From the NCBI GenBank assembly GCA_020736575.1, contig JAGPYM010000005.1, forward strand, positions 682,001 to 746,000: DNA of 64,000 nt. Direction: 5' to 3'. The position numbers and the translations under genes are program-made. Of the stretch, positions 42,379-53,533 are shown piece by piece. The notes under the pieces are model-generated. The model saw only the letters and a list, made by a program, of their open reading frames with translations, was not told where the DNA came from and searched no databases. The first letter of the stretch is position 1; each line of letters starts with the position of its first letter. Source of the stretch: Thelonectria olida (Eukaryota > Ascomycota > Sordariomycetes > Hypocreales > Nectriaceae).

Positions 42379-43949
42379 TCAAGCCCTCTCGCTTCCCCTC
42401 AGCCTCACAGCCTGGCCGTACTTTTGCAACTTTGTGATAAGCTGATCTCCCTGGCGCACGACATCCTGGTACTGCTTGTTCTTGTCATCGGGTCGGTTGG
42501 TCTCGATGACGCCCTTGCCAGTCACACGATCGATGGTACAGGGGATTCGGCCAGCAGCGATAAAGCGGGCAAGATCGCTAGAGACACAATATCAGTTCTG
42601 GTCACTCAAATCTAAACTCAAATCATGGGAAAACTTACCGATCGAGGAAGTCCACAGTCACACCGAAGTCGTTGGCCATACTCTCCAGTCCGACAACCCG
42701 GTAGCTTTGCAGAAGCTGCTGGTAGGCACGCAGGCGCATCTCACGAATGAACCAACTCCTGTGCTCGTGCAAGTAGCGATCCTGGTTGAGGAACTGCTCT
42801 TCGACATCGGCGAGCGACTGAAAGAAGGTCTTGTAGTTGCCGTTGTAAAGGCTGCTCACGAGGAGAGCAAGAGGGCTAAAGTCAATGGCAAGCTCGGCCT
42901 CACCCTGTTCGTTGGTGGTTCCCAGAGTCGTCAAGTTGACCGCCGTGGTGGCGCTGGTCTTAGCAGCGTCTTCCGCACTAGGGCCGGCGCTGAGAGCGCC
43001 ACTCAGGGCGAGCAGCTTGTCCTCGCCATCGCCGAGGATGGCCTTGATCTCGGGGGCATCGACGACCTTGGACTTGAAGTCGACCCGCTTCAAAGAGACG
43101 GAACCTGCAAGGACAGAGTATACGACAAGGTTGGAGTAGGTGCAAAGTTCGTAGCTGGTGAAGGTGGAGAGAGAGTCGAGCAGCAGCGGGGCGGCGAGGT
43201 TGTGGGAGCGGAGGGTCAGCAGGTGAAGGCCCTCGTAGGCCTTGAGACGGTTGCGACGATCCCAGTCACCACCCGTCTCGACAAGAGTCTTGGCGCGCTC
43301 GATGTGCTTCTTGACGAGGGGCTTGTCGCCGTAGAAGAGACCCATGCGTATTATAGCGAGGACGAGATCGATTTTGGCACCAAGAATGCCCGTCTTCTCA
43401 AAGACACTCTCGTAAGCAGCAATCGCATTCTCCTGTGGAAATAATTAGTCGCCCGTACTCCAGCAAGTATTGAGGGAGGGGGAGACTTGCCTTGTCGCCA
43501 ACTCTGGCCCAGAACTCAGCGCGCTTGCCCTTGGCGGCAATGACCTCTGTATCACCGGCCTGCTCAACAGCCTCGTCCTCCTCTTTCTGGATCTCTTCAA
43601 GTTCCCGGTCATTGTCCTCCTTGAGCTGATTGAACAAGCCATCATCCCAAGGCAAAGTAAGTGTGGTAGTAGGCGGCTTGGTAGCAACCATGCCAACCAA
43701 GCTAGACTTTCTAGACAGTGGCTTGCCGGGAGCGGAGGCGCCGCCCTCGCCGATGGTGTTTAGGAGGCCGTCGATGGGGTGGGCAAGGTAGCGGTAGAAA
43801 GGAGCCATCTTATCCTGAGCTATAGCATCTTGGAGAGCCTTGGCGGCAGCTTGTTGGGAGTTTTTGGAGGCGTAAGCGTTCGTGAGGGTGAAGACATGCT
43901 GCGAGAGAGGCAACAAGGGCCATTTGGCGTATTGGGGATCGGAACCCAT
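42379..43949 (-). CDS. RPN7: 26S proteasome regulatory subunit Rpn7
   Basis: Three exons on the minus strand: 43949-43491, 43432-42639 and 42577-42379; 483 residues. Introns are 58 nt and 61 nt. The first has a GC donor (AAG|GCAAGT), giving RVGDK|ENAIAAYESVFEKTG, which is exactly the conserved RPN7 helix. The Rpn7 helical-repeat domain includes FEKTGILGAKIDLVLAIIRM, VKKHIERAKTLVETGGDWDR and RNRLKAYEGLHLLTLRSHNL. The C-terminal PCI domain includes LRAYQQLLQSYRVVGLESMA and a winged-helix end, RFIAAGRIPCTIDRVTGKGV. It is a lid subunit of the 19S regulatory particle. Start at ATG 43949 (MGSDPQYAKWPLLPLSQHVF) agrees with the family. Confidence 0.93.
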
Positions 43950-45416
43950 GACGGGCAAATGGGTTTGTGATGACGGGAGAGAGGGTGGAGGAGAGAAAGA
44001 GGGTGAGAGGGACGCGGGTCGGGATCGTTATGGCGGGTCGTGGAGGAGGTGGAAGTCGAGATGGATGACGAAGGTGAAGCTGGAGCTGTTGATGGAGATT
44101 GACGAAGACAGCCCTCGTTCCTGTTGCTGCACCTGCATGCGCCAGCAGGCCAATGGAAGCTGGGGTGGTCCGAGCATCCTTGATGCGCTTGGCTGCAAAG
44201 CTCAAGGCTACAGCGGGACACGCACTGAAAACTAGGTGGGGCTTTCTTTCAGGCACTGGAAAGTGCGAGGAGGTACGTACCGAATTCCGCCAAATGATGG
44301 AATAGAAGGTGTAGGGTAACGAACTTTGCACCGAGAATTATCTCCTGAACATTGAGCCTTGCAATATTGGTCCTTCGTGAAAAAAGTACGACTGGATAGG
44401 TATCTATGTGTGCAACTGGTCATATGTTGATTCGCATTTCCTAAGTTCTCGCCGATCTGCTCAAATAACATATTACCCATATGCAACTATCGTCTCTCAA
44501 CAACGTCGACCGATTTGAAGCCCAAGTCCTGCTCATATGAAATCCAGCCTCAAGCTATCAAACTCCCCTGTCCCAGGCCTGCTGTCTAGACCTAAGACTT
44601 TGACCTCCCTCTCACCATCCTTATTATCTACCCCATCCATGAGCAACTCCATTGCCTGACTCGAAGGCCTGGCTGTCTGAATACTTCTCAGGAACCCTGA
44701 ATCGCGGCAAGGTGACCATAATGACGAAAACGTCGACACTGGGTGTGATCCATTCACAACCAAACTCCTCGTCAAGTCCAACCCATCCCTCGCCTATGGG
44801 CGTGGACAGCCATTCTAATAAATATTGACATATGTGAAGACGTGGTACGGTTCTTACATACGAACAATAGCCCAATCAAATTATACAGGTGGCGGCACCT
44901 GTTCTCGCATTCACTTCATGGGAACGGCCGAGGTCCACTTTATCTTTTTGGCTCGCCTGGGGTGTAAATAAGCACATGCAAGTTCTAGTAATACACATGC
45001 ACCCATGTCTAATATAGTAACTCTACCCAATCATTTTCTAATCTTAGCCTTATTACATAGAGAAAACCCCTAAGAGAGAAACTTAGATCCAGTAGATAGT
45101 ATTAGCTAAGAATAGCGTTAACTTAGTATATTTGAATAGCTAAGGAGTTAGGGGGTTATGTAGTTACATGTTTACATATGTCATAGCATGAGAGAGTGGA
45201 GCAAACTACTGTATTTGGCATGGTAACATGTACATCTTTTAAATCTGTATGTGAATATTCAAGTGTTCCTCTGTTCGTCGTTTCTCAGCTCAAGTTCAGC
45301 TCGAACTTCAACATCAACGCGACTTAAAAAAGCCACACTCTCCGACCGCACGTCTCCGACCTTACACAAACCCAAACACTCCCAATCTACTCATCTTTCA
45401 CAAACAAAAATTCACA
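43950..45416. other. Divergent region between RPN7 and ABD1 with an AT-rich patch
   Basis: About 1.47 kb. No supported gene. The stretch 44980-45250 is clearly AT-rich with many TA dinucleotides and repeated CTAAG/CTTAG-like words, unlike the flanks. The last 100 bases before ABD1 are C/A-rich, as in a normal fungal 5' UTR. Confidence 0.5.
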
Positions 45417-46844
45417 ATGGGTAGATCAGATCCCGATCCTTCAGACGAAAGGTCTGGCCGCAAACGCCGCGCTGACGATGAAGGTCAAGACGACCTCCCC
45501 CAGCCCTACAACGCGAAGTCGCTCCAGCCTGCCAAGCGACGTGCCATCTCCCCATCCGATCAACCCCGAAAACAAAAGCGACCCGGTGCGCGCGCCCGAT
45601 TCTCCGAAGCCGAACGTGAAGCTATCCGACAACGCCAGGTCGAGCGAGAGCGCGGCGCCATCTCCGCGCAAGCCGCCATCGAGGAGGAGAACAGAATCCG
45701 CGGTATCAACGATGTCGTGAGGCAGCACTACAACAACGTCCCCGAGAGAGGTCGTGATTGGCGAACCAGAGACAGCAAGATCAAGGGCCTTCGGGTCTTC
45801 AACAATTGGATCAAGAGCTGCATCATCCAACGATATTCCCCCGACGAGGACCACACCCCCGGATCGCGAGAGGCGGGCCGATCTAGCGGTAAGGAACTCC
45901 TGGTCCTTGATGTTGGCTGCGGAAAAGGCGGCGATCTTAGTAAGTGGCAGCAGGCTCCGCAGCCCATTGAGCTCTACGTCGGCTTGGACCCCGCCGATGT
46001 GAGTATCGACCAGGCCCGCGAGCGCTACAGGAGCCTGACCCAGCGCGGCGGCCGTGGTGGGCGAGGAGGGCGCGACCGACGCCCGCCGCCCAGACTTTTC
46101 GACGCTCGATTCTACGTCAAGGATTGCTACGGAGAGAGCATCGAGGACATCGAAATCATCCAACAAGTCGGCTGGGACCCTTCGCCCATGAACCGCCGCG
46201 GCTTTGACGTCGTCAGCATGATGTTCTCCATGCACTACGCTTTCGAGTCCGAGAAGAACGCTCGCACCATGCTCCGCAATGTCGCCGGCGCTTTGAAGAA
46301 GGGTGGCCGTTTCATCGGCTGCATTCCCAACTCAGACGTCCTTGGCGACCATGTTCGCAAGTTCAACGAAAAGGCGGCTGCCAAGCGCGCGGCCAAAGAA
46401 TCTGGCAATGCTGAAGAATCTACGACACCCCCTGCTGCTGAACCCGAAGACGGCGAGGTTGAAGAGGGCGAGGCTGAGCCCACAGCCGAATGGGGTAACA
46501 GCATCTACCGCGTGCGCTTCCCCGGCAAGACCCCCGAGGACGGCATCTTCCGCCCGGCCTTTGGCTGGAAGTACAACTTTTTCTTGGACGAGGCCGTCGA
46601 GGAGGTGCCTGAGTACGTCGTTCCTTGGGAAGCCTTCCGTGCCCTTGCCGAGGACTTCAACCTTGAACTCCAATTTCAACGCACCTTCCCCGAGATCTGG
46701 GAGGCCGAAAAGGACGATCAAGAACTGGGACCCCTGAGCGAGCGCATGGGTGTTCGTGAGCGTGGTGGTGGCCCGCTACTAGTGTCGGACGAGGAAATGG
46801 AGGCAGCGAGCTTCTACCTTGGTTTCTGTTTCTACAAGGTTTAG
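45417..46844 (+). CDS. ABD1: mRNA cap guanine-N7 methyltransferase (Abd1)
   Basis: Single exon, 475 residues. Residues 1-95 are a basic, disordered N-terminus. The catalytic domain starts at VVRQHYNNVPERGRDWRTRD (100-119) and continues with IKGLRVFNNWIKSCIIQRYS. SAM motif I is VLDVGCGKGGDLSKW (163-177), then YVGLDPADVSIDQARERY. The cap-pocket region has FDVVSMMFSMHYAFESE, and the end is FYLGFCFYKV. The enzyme methylates the guanine cap N7 of Pol II transcripts in the nucleus. An RGG-type loop (RGGRGGRGGRDRR, about 210-222) interrupts the methyltransferase domain, and an acidic insert (EPEDGEVEEGEAEP) lies further on. Both probably are surface loops. Confidence 0.94.
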   Translation: MGRSDPDPSDERSGRKRRADDEGQDDLPQPYNAKSLQPAKRRAISPSDQPRKQKRPGARARFSEAEREAIRQRQVERERGAISAQAAIEEENRIRGINDVVRQHYNNVPERGRDWRTRDSKIKGLRVFNNWIKSCIIQRYSPDEDHTPGSREAGRSSGKELLVLDVGCGKGGDLSKWQQAPQPIELYVGLDPADVSIDQARERYRSLTQRGGRGGRGGRDRRPPPRLFDARFYVKDCYGESIEDIEIIQQVGWDPSPMNRRGFDVVSMMFSMHYAFESEKNARTMLRNVAGALKKGGRFIGCIPNSDVLGDHVRKFNEKAAAKRAAKESGNAEESTTPPAAEPEDGEVEEGEAEPTAEWGNSIYRVRFPGKTPEDGIFRPAFGWKYNFFLDEAVEEVPEYVVPWEAFRALAEDFNLELQFQRTFPEIWEAEKDDQELGPLSERMGVRERGGGPLLVSDEEMEAASFYLGFCFYKV

Positions 46845-47221
46845 AGTCATTCGACTATATGCGCAATCGGTTTCGGCATAGGAGCCACACATGGAAGCTT
46901 ACGATGCACTGAGCGAAGATCTGGGTATTGTACGATTTTATTGGACTGGTGAAACAAGGTGGCATTGGCGTCATTACATACTAGAATGCTACCTGGTTGA
47001 GAGAAGAAAAACAAGTGAAACGACGGAGCTGGGTATCATAGTCTGGTCTCAATAAAAAAAATTACAACTCCTCCTCTTGTAAACGTCCCTCCTTGTCCGT
47101 GATGGTAGACCCTCATATGAAGTGGTGTTTGGTTTATAGTGAATAGGCTGACAGAGAACATAGTCGTGAGCTTGTGGTTGATGTGCTCAGCTAGACAGTT
47201 CCTTCTCGACTCCAGCCAAGC
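46845..47221. other. Convergent 3' region between ABD1 and GEM1
   Basis: About 380 bases between facing stop codons; contains an A7 run and 3' UTR sequence only. Confidence 0.5.
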
Positions 47222-49165
47222 TCAGACAGCGTTCGTGGCACGTCGCCAAATCATCAGAGCAGCTACGCCCGCACAGGCCGTAGCCCCGAGAGCCACGTAG
47301 AGGCTGGTCCGGTCCGGTCCCTCGTCATTATTCTTGGGGAACGCGGTACTGGGGGTAGTAGCGGCATCAGCAAAAGCGACGAAGAGCTCGCTGATACTGC
47401 CCCAGGTGACACTGACGTGGAGCGGGAGGCTCATGTTAAGGGAGGCGGTGTACTGGTCGGGCTGCAACTCGCTGCGTTGGTTGGTCTTATCCTTGTCGGC
47501 CTTGAGCGCGGTATAGATGGAGGGCAACTCGTTGAGATGGGGATACTTGGTGCGCATCTCGACGATATGGGAGAATGAGTCGGGGTCAGACGAGTCGTAA
47601 GCGTAGCAGATAAGATCACAGCTGTCAAGCTTGGCCTGGTTCTCAAGAATGGCGGGCTCCAACTGTCCAAGCTCCTCAAGAATGAGGTAAACCTGTTTAC
47701 CGCCTGGGAGCTCGACACCATTTACTGCTCGGCGAGGCTTGATGGTGGGGTGGTATAGTCCTTCGAAAGGTCGATTCAGGAAGGAATCGAGCAGTGCAGA
47801 TTTACCTGCGCCAGATGCACCGAGGACGTAGCAAAGGACGACGTTACGCTCGACACGACCAGGGCGTCTTCTCCTCTTCCGGGGTTTCGTGATTTTGAGC
47901 GCTGCGGTGATGGATTCCTTGGGGTTGGATGGTTCAAAGCCAAGATAAGCAAGGTACTCGATGGTAGTCTTGGGCTCGATAAAGGTCGTCATACTCCACT
48001 GGGCTAGCCAGCCTTGTAGAGTAATATGGCCAGCCTCGTTCCTTACTGTCGAGGAAGGAAAGGACGAATCAGTCCAAGAGCTAGGAAGGCCGGGGGTCGG
48101 TGCGAATAAGGCTTCAAGCTCCTCATTATTGAGACCACCATCGTTGTCTTTGTCAAATAGCAAAAAGAGATCGACAAAGAAACGATATCCAGCTGGGCTC
48201 AACTCAGCAGAGGAATACTCCGGTACGTCAAACTTGGGTCTGATGAACTTATCCTCGAGACTCAAGCTGTCCGTGTAGTGGTATTTTCGAAGGATGATCC
48301 ATATAGTCTCATGGCGCCCCTTCTCGGCGTATAACATGTTGAGCAGCAAGAAGCCCCTCAGGTTGATGCCTTTCTCAAGGTCGTCATCGGGAAGAGACTT
48401 GGAGAGGGAGAGTTTGATATTATCTAGATCATCCGTCGTTAATGGCTTATTGAAGCAACGCGCTTGGAAGTCACGCATTTCTTGTTCATTAAGATAACCA
48501 TCCTGGTCTTTGTCGCAGAGGTAAAAGATGCGGGTGAGAGCGCTGACGCAAGCGGGCTTGAGATGACTCTCCTTATAGTCAAATAGCGGGGCAATAGGAT
48601 GAGTAACAGCCTTTTGACAGAGAAAAAAGACCTCGTTGACATTGCGGTGGTCTCGAGCGCTTGTACGGATACAAGAGTCGATCTCGCGGAACTCGGCCAT
48701 GACTGGGAGCATCTCTTCCTCTACAACCTGAGGCGTTGTGCCTTGGCCGGCAAGATCGGACTTGTTTGCACAAAGAACGACCGGGACATTAACACCGAGA
48801 GAGCGGAAGTAAGGCATCCAGAACAGGGCGACGCGCTCGTAGCTGTAATGATCGGCATAAACGAGGAGGATGACATTGCACTTGCGGATCTCCTTGCGGA
48901 GAGTAGTACGGTCCTGAGGACGAGCGGAGGTATCGACGATGGTAGTCGTTACGTTTTCAGGGGTACCGATGCTCGGAGGAAGGGTAATTTGAGGGAGGAC
49001 GGGTTGTATCTTGGTGTTGAAGAACTGGTCTTTGACGAGGGAGGCGATGAGGCTCGATTTGCCGGTGCTCTCGTCACCACAAACACAAATGCGTACTGAG
49101 GCGTCAGTTGGTAAGGATGGACGTTTAAAAAAGGAGAAGAATGAAGCTATAATACCAGCGGCCAT
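47222..49165 (-). CDS. GEM1: Mitochondrial Rho GTPase 1 (Miro)
   Basis: Single exon, 647 residues. N-terminal GTPase: P-loop GDESTGKSS (30-38), VDTSARPQ (78-85) in place of the usual switch II, and NKSD (134-137). Two EF-hand loops follow, [12 protein letters not shown] (218-229) and [12 protein letters not shown] (338-349). The second GTPase has P-loop GASGAGKS (448-455). The C-terminal anchor [20 protein letters not shown] is followed by RR. This is the complete Miro architecture: a tail-anchored outer mitochondrial membrane protein that in fungi supports mitochondrial shape, inheritance and ER-mitochondria contact. The first GTPase is preceded by about 20 extra residues ([20 protein letters not shown]) not usual for Gem1, so the true start could lie further in or the 5' end might be spliced differently. 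Confidence 0.93.
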   Translation of the reverse strand: MAAGIIASFFSFFKRPSLPTDASVRICVCGDESTGKSSLIASLVKDQFFNTKIQPVLPQITLPPSIGTPENVTTTIVDTSARPQDRTTLRKEIRKCNVILLVYADHYSYERVALFWMPYFRSLGVNVPVVLCANKSDLAGQGTTPQVVEEEMLPVMAEFREIDSCIRTSARDHRNVNEVFFLCQKAVTHPIAPLFDYKESHLKPACVSALTRIFYLCDKDQDGYLNEQEMRDFQARCFNKPLTTDDLDNIKLSLSKSLPDDDLEKGINLRGFLLLNMLYAEKGRHETIWIILRKYHYTDSLSLEDKFIRPKFDVPEYSSAELSPAGYRFFVDLFLLFDKDNDGGLNNEELEALFAPTPGLPSSWTDSSFPSSTVRNEAGHITLQGWLAQWSMTTFIEPKTTIEYLAYLGFEPSNPKESITAALKITKPRKRRRRPGRVERNVVLCYVLGASGAGKSALLDSFLNRPFEGLYHPTIKPRRAVNGVELPGGKQVYLILEELGQLEPAILENQAKLDSCDLICYAYDSSDPDSFSHIVEMRTKYPHLNELPSIYTALKADKDKTNQRSELQPDQYTASLNMSLPLHVSVTWGSISELFVAFADAATTPSTAFPKNNDEGPDRTSLYVALGATACAGVAALMIWRRATNAV

Positions 49166-50939
49166 GATGATGTGTGCTGTATTCGTAGAGGCTGTCGATG
49201 AGTAAGGACTGTGGTGGGTTGGTTTATGGGGATTCCATGTCCTCTGAAGAAGTCGAGATTCGTCGAGAGTTTGAGAGAAAGACCAAGCCAGTCAAATAAG
49301 GTTGGGCATGCGCGATATTGCGCACCAAAGGGAAGAGCCGGCGGGACGAAGGGACGAATGGAAAGTTGATACGATGGGAGTTCTCGACTCTTTCCATCGA
49401 CGCAGACGTGGGGACGATGCAGGATTGCAAAAAGATGCAGCAGATGGTCCAACGCACCGCCCAAAAAGCTGGGAGCTGGGGTTGGGGAAGAAGTGACGCG
49501 CGACGAGCAGGGATTGGGCGATCCCGTCATGGCACCTGCCCGCCTGGCCCATCGAGACGTCAGTTAAGCGCGATGTACCAATCGGCGGTCGGATTTGGCG
49601 GGTCCACACCTGAAGACCGCTAAATATATAGGTGGCGTAGGTAGTTTTCCAATGGTAACTAACTTAACTCCAGCCAGAGATTCTAACAACCTACGAGAGA
49701 GGCGGTAAGTCAACAAACCTACGGAGTACTCATACTCATAGTTTCACCAGAAAAGAGCATGTGTGGCATGGTTAATGCATCCACTACCTAGATAGGTGTT
49801 CTATAGTTCCAATGCAATAGTACGGGAATAACCCACTGAAGTAAGAAGGAAGGAAAGAACGCTGGACGCCGAACAGGTGGTGTCATGACGGGGTGGTCAT
49901 GCCATACCCAATGACCTCGAAATAACTGCACTTCAAACTGGAATTAATTGGTGGCTGGTTGGCTGAATGAAGTGGCCGAATGGATCCCGATGGGATGGGA
50001 CGGAACGATTCTTTGCTGTACTGGCTGCAGGTTGAACTGGTGCGATGTCGAATCACACCACTCATGATGGAGGCGACAGAGGAGCAGAGGGGAGAGTTGG
50101 GCGTTCTGTACTTCGTCCGGCATACTGCATGTTGAGAGTGAGTCTCAGATTCGAAGTCGATAGATTTCAGGTCGGGCACGAACCCCAGACAGAGCATACG
50201 AATATTACTTGTACGAATACACGACCCCTCGTCAACTAACGGCGTCGTGGTCCGAAATGGCCGAACCAAGTCCAGTCTGGCAGTCCGTCCGCGATGCGAC
50301 AGGATCGTCTGGGTTTGTTACCCCACATTTGACGACTCGAGGCCCCATTTTCGAGTTCAGCCCCTGGTTTGCCGTTATCCAATTCGTTCGAGTTCTTGCC
50401 TTGACTCGCAGCTGGCCTACCACCGGTCGTTCCTGCCCTCCCTTATCGGCGCCCCAGCCTGCCAGACTACGCCCAAACCCCAGACTCTCTCGCTGAGGTG
50501 CTCCTGCACCGCAGAAGAGGTCAAAATAGGTAGGTACGAACCATGCCGGAGCGGAGGAAGGTGCAGTTCGTTCTGGATGTGTCCAGTGAGAGACATTTCC
50601 ACTTGGTGACCGCATTTGTGCCTCTTCTTTTTGTCCCCTTCATTGTCATCGCCAAATCGACCACGCATTTCCTGTCCATATTTGTGATTTCACGCGGTTA
50701 AGCGTCATTGTGCATTGGACATATTGTTTCGTTTGGGTCGTTCGCCTTTCGAGTGTCGACCTCGGTCAGCCTTCCGCACTTCCTCCACTCAACCTCCACC
50801 TCCGCCGGTCCTTGCTTTCCAGCGACACTTCCTGATCACCATCTTCGACTGACGAGTAAATTGTGCGCGCCGTCGTGTTATTCAGTTGTCGTTCTTCTTG
50901 AATGGTCTATATCTCGACGCGACCTCCCACGCCGACATC
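49166..50939. other. Divergent region between GEM1 and creC
   Basis: About 1.8 kb. Short ORFs on both strands are of random composition. The 300 bases before creC are pyrimidine-rich leader-like sequence. No repeat or RNA gene recognised. Confidence 0.5.
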
Positions 50940-53533
50940 ATGTTGTACGTACAGATCTCCCCACCAGTGAGCTCAGCGGCATGTCTGTCGCAGTCTCTGT
51001 CGCATGCGCAAGCCGGTCCAGCTGACAGTGAATGAAATCGACAGCGTCCTTCCGCCACCCCCGCGGTATCCCTCTATGGGAGGATACGGGGGTAGTATTC
51101 ACCCTGTACCCATGATCGAGACCAATAATACGCTGTCCAATCCCGAAGGCCCCGAATGGCAGTTCTTGGTCGGCGAGGGTGAGTCTTCCGCTCCCGTCTC
51201 CGTTGTCCGTCCCTCGTCCCCCGTCCTTCGGTGGCACCACGTCTTCGTCCGCTTGTACCTCCGACCTGTCAACGATTGTGCCGTCTATTTGCCGAGACCG
51301 TCGCTTGCGTGAACAACCGGACGTCACTTCAACATGACGCTGACTGGGCTTGAATCATAGGAACATACATTCTCAAGGAAGACTTGCACCTTGCGACTCC
51401 GCCACCGCACCCCTCCGAGGCAACAGTCGTCAACCCGAACCCCCTCTCAACCAACCCACAGCCTGCCACCGCTGGTACCACCGTTTCCCTCATTACTCTC
51501 GATGTCCGAGCCGCAGCTCCCTTCTTCTACAAGGGCATGTCCGCCACGACCCTGGCCCTTAGTGGCGCACCCTCGAGCATCCAAGAACACCCCAATGAGA
51601 GTCGGTACTCGACCGAAGGTGGCATGAGTAGTGAGGACGGTCGAGCGGCTTCAACCAGCGATGCGCCAGCGACCTCCATCACGTTGGGTTCTGCGCCGGC
51701 GTTTGGAGAAGGCAACTCCCTCCTCACCCAAGTGCAGACAAAGGATATCAATAAAAAGCGCAAGCCCAAGAATAACATGACTAAGAGTAACTCTTCTTTC
51801 ATTTCTCGAGTTATCGTTAACGAGGGCTTGAACCGAAAGTTGACGGAACGACCTAGCGACGGCGTGTTTGCCTTTGCCAACATTAACCGTGCGTTTCAGT
51901 GGCTTGACATGTCTTCCTCTTCTAAGGTAAGGACTGACGTGTACTGGTCTCTTTGGGAAGCTGAAATAGAAGACTGACATCTCCGGCAGCAAGACTACTT
52001 GACTAAGATTCTATTCACCAAGGCACACTGCTTGTGCCACGACGTTAATGCAGTTACAAAGACAGCAGCACATATAGATGTAATTATGGGCTTCTCGACT
52101 GGCGAAATCATTTGGTGGGAACCTATTTCGCAACGTTATACACGCTTGAACAAGAATGTGAGATGAGGCGATCATACAATTCTGAGATGGGAGATGCTAA
52201 TGAGGTTTAGGGAGTAATCAACAGTACACCCGTCTCGGCGATTCGATGGATCCCCGGATCGGAGAACTTGTTTCTGTCTGCCCATATGGATGGCTCGCTA
52301 GTGGTATACGACAAGGAGAAAGAGGATGCCCACTTCAACCCTAGTGAGGAGGCATTGAATGGGCAGGTAAATGGTGCGAATGGCAGTGAGTCCGACGACA
52401 TTGCCGCCGGAACTTCACAGCAACCCAATGGTGGCATCCGCATTAATAAGTCGGTCCATTCCAAGAACCAGAAGAGCAACCCGGTGGCGGCATGGAAGCT
52501 GTCGAACCACCGTACCAATGCCTTTTCTTTCTCACCTGACAATCGCCACTTGGCTGTGGTCTCCGAAGACGGAACGCTGAGAATCATCGATTATCTCAAG
52601 GAAGAGTTCGTTCCTATGACACACACAGACAGGCTCTCATTTACATCTGCTGATTGGCATTTAGGCTGCTGGATATGTTCTACGCGTACTACGGCGGTTT
52701 GTCATGTGTTTGCTGGTCACCAGACGGCAAATACGTCCTTACGGGCGGACAGGACGACTTGATATCTATCTGGTCAGTAACTGAATCAGCACTGCTGGCG
52801 AGGTGTCAAGGTCACCAGTCATGGGTCTCAGCTGTTGCGTTTGATCCTTGGCGATGTGACGACCGCAGTTATAGGTTCGGCAGTGTAGGCGAGGATGGAC
52901 GACTCTGTCTCTGGGACTTTAGTGTGGGAATGCTTCATCGGCCAAAGGCGGTACGTCGATTAATGATTTAGGCTGAAGCCCCTCTCGAGTGAATATGCAA
53001 CTAACTCAGGCCTAATCTAGCAATCGGTACGGCATCGTGGCTCCATCTCGTCACGATACACGACCCTGCAGCGGGCCGAGACAGGGAACACGTCCAACTC
53101 GCGACTGCGATCCGATTCGAACCTTGAGGCTGAAGATGAGGAGGTGACGGTCACTCATCCAGTGGAACCGCGCGCTCGGATCCCGACTCTGCCTCCTGTA
53201 CTGGTAAGTGCCGTCCCAATGGTGATGTATCAAGGATACACGTGGGGGTCCCTGTTTGCTGGTCCACAAAATACTGATACGGACGGGCGTTGTAGAACAA
53301 GGTGATTGACACGCACCCGGTGTGCTGGTTGGACTTTACGGAAGACGCGATCACGACTAGTTGCAAGTCAGGTAAGGATATCTGGTGCCAACGACTTCGA
53401 ACCTTGTTTATTCGTTCGGATAGTCGGCTCCGTTGATAGCTTTTCTAACATGAGGGAAATAGGACATATTCGAACGTGGCTGCGACCTGGATCGGATCTG
53501 GCGGCGCAAACTGAGACACCGAGAGCAGCATGA
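50940..53533 (+). CDS. creC: CreC-type WD40 protein, partner of the CreB deubiquitinase
   Basis: Nine exons: 50940-50944, 51045-51178, 51361-51926, 51990-52157, 52211-52605, 52665-52950, 53021-53203, 53296-53371 and 53463-53533. All junctions are GT-AG, closing to 627 residues. The first exon is only ATGTT; splicing gives [12 protein letters not shown], matching the start I recall for Aspergillus CreC. The conserved segment [14 protein letters not shown] is near residue 55, followed by a Ser/Ala-rich part. WD repeats begin at [13 protein letters not shown] and include [60 protein letters not shown] and a last [10 protein letters not shown]. In A. nidulans, CreC stabilises the ubiquitin protease CreB and acts in carbon catabolite repression. 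A splice-unaware start at 51004 is possible but less likely. Confidence 0.88.

Noticed and set aside
45441..46235. 264-codon antisense ORF in ABD1
   Set aside because: Shadow of biased codon usage in a confidently identified gene.
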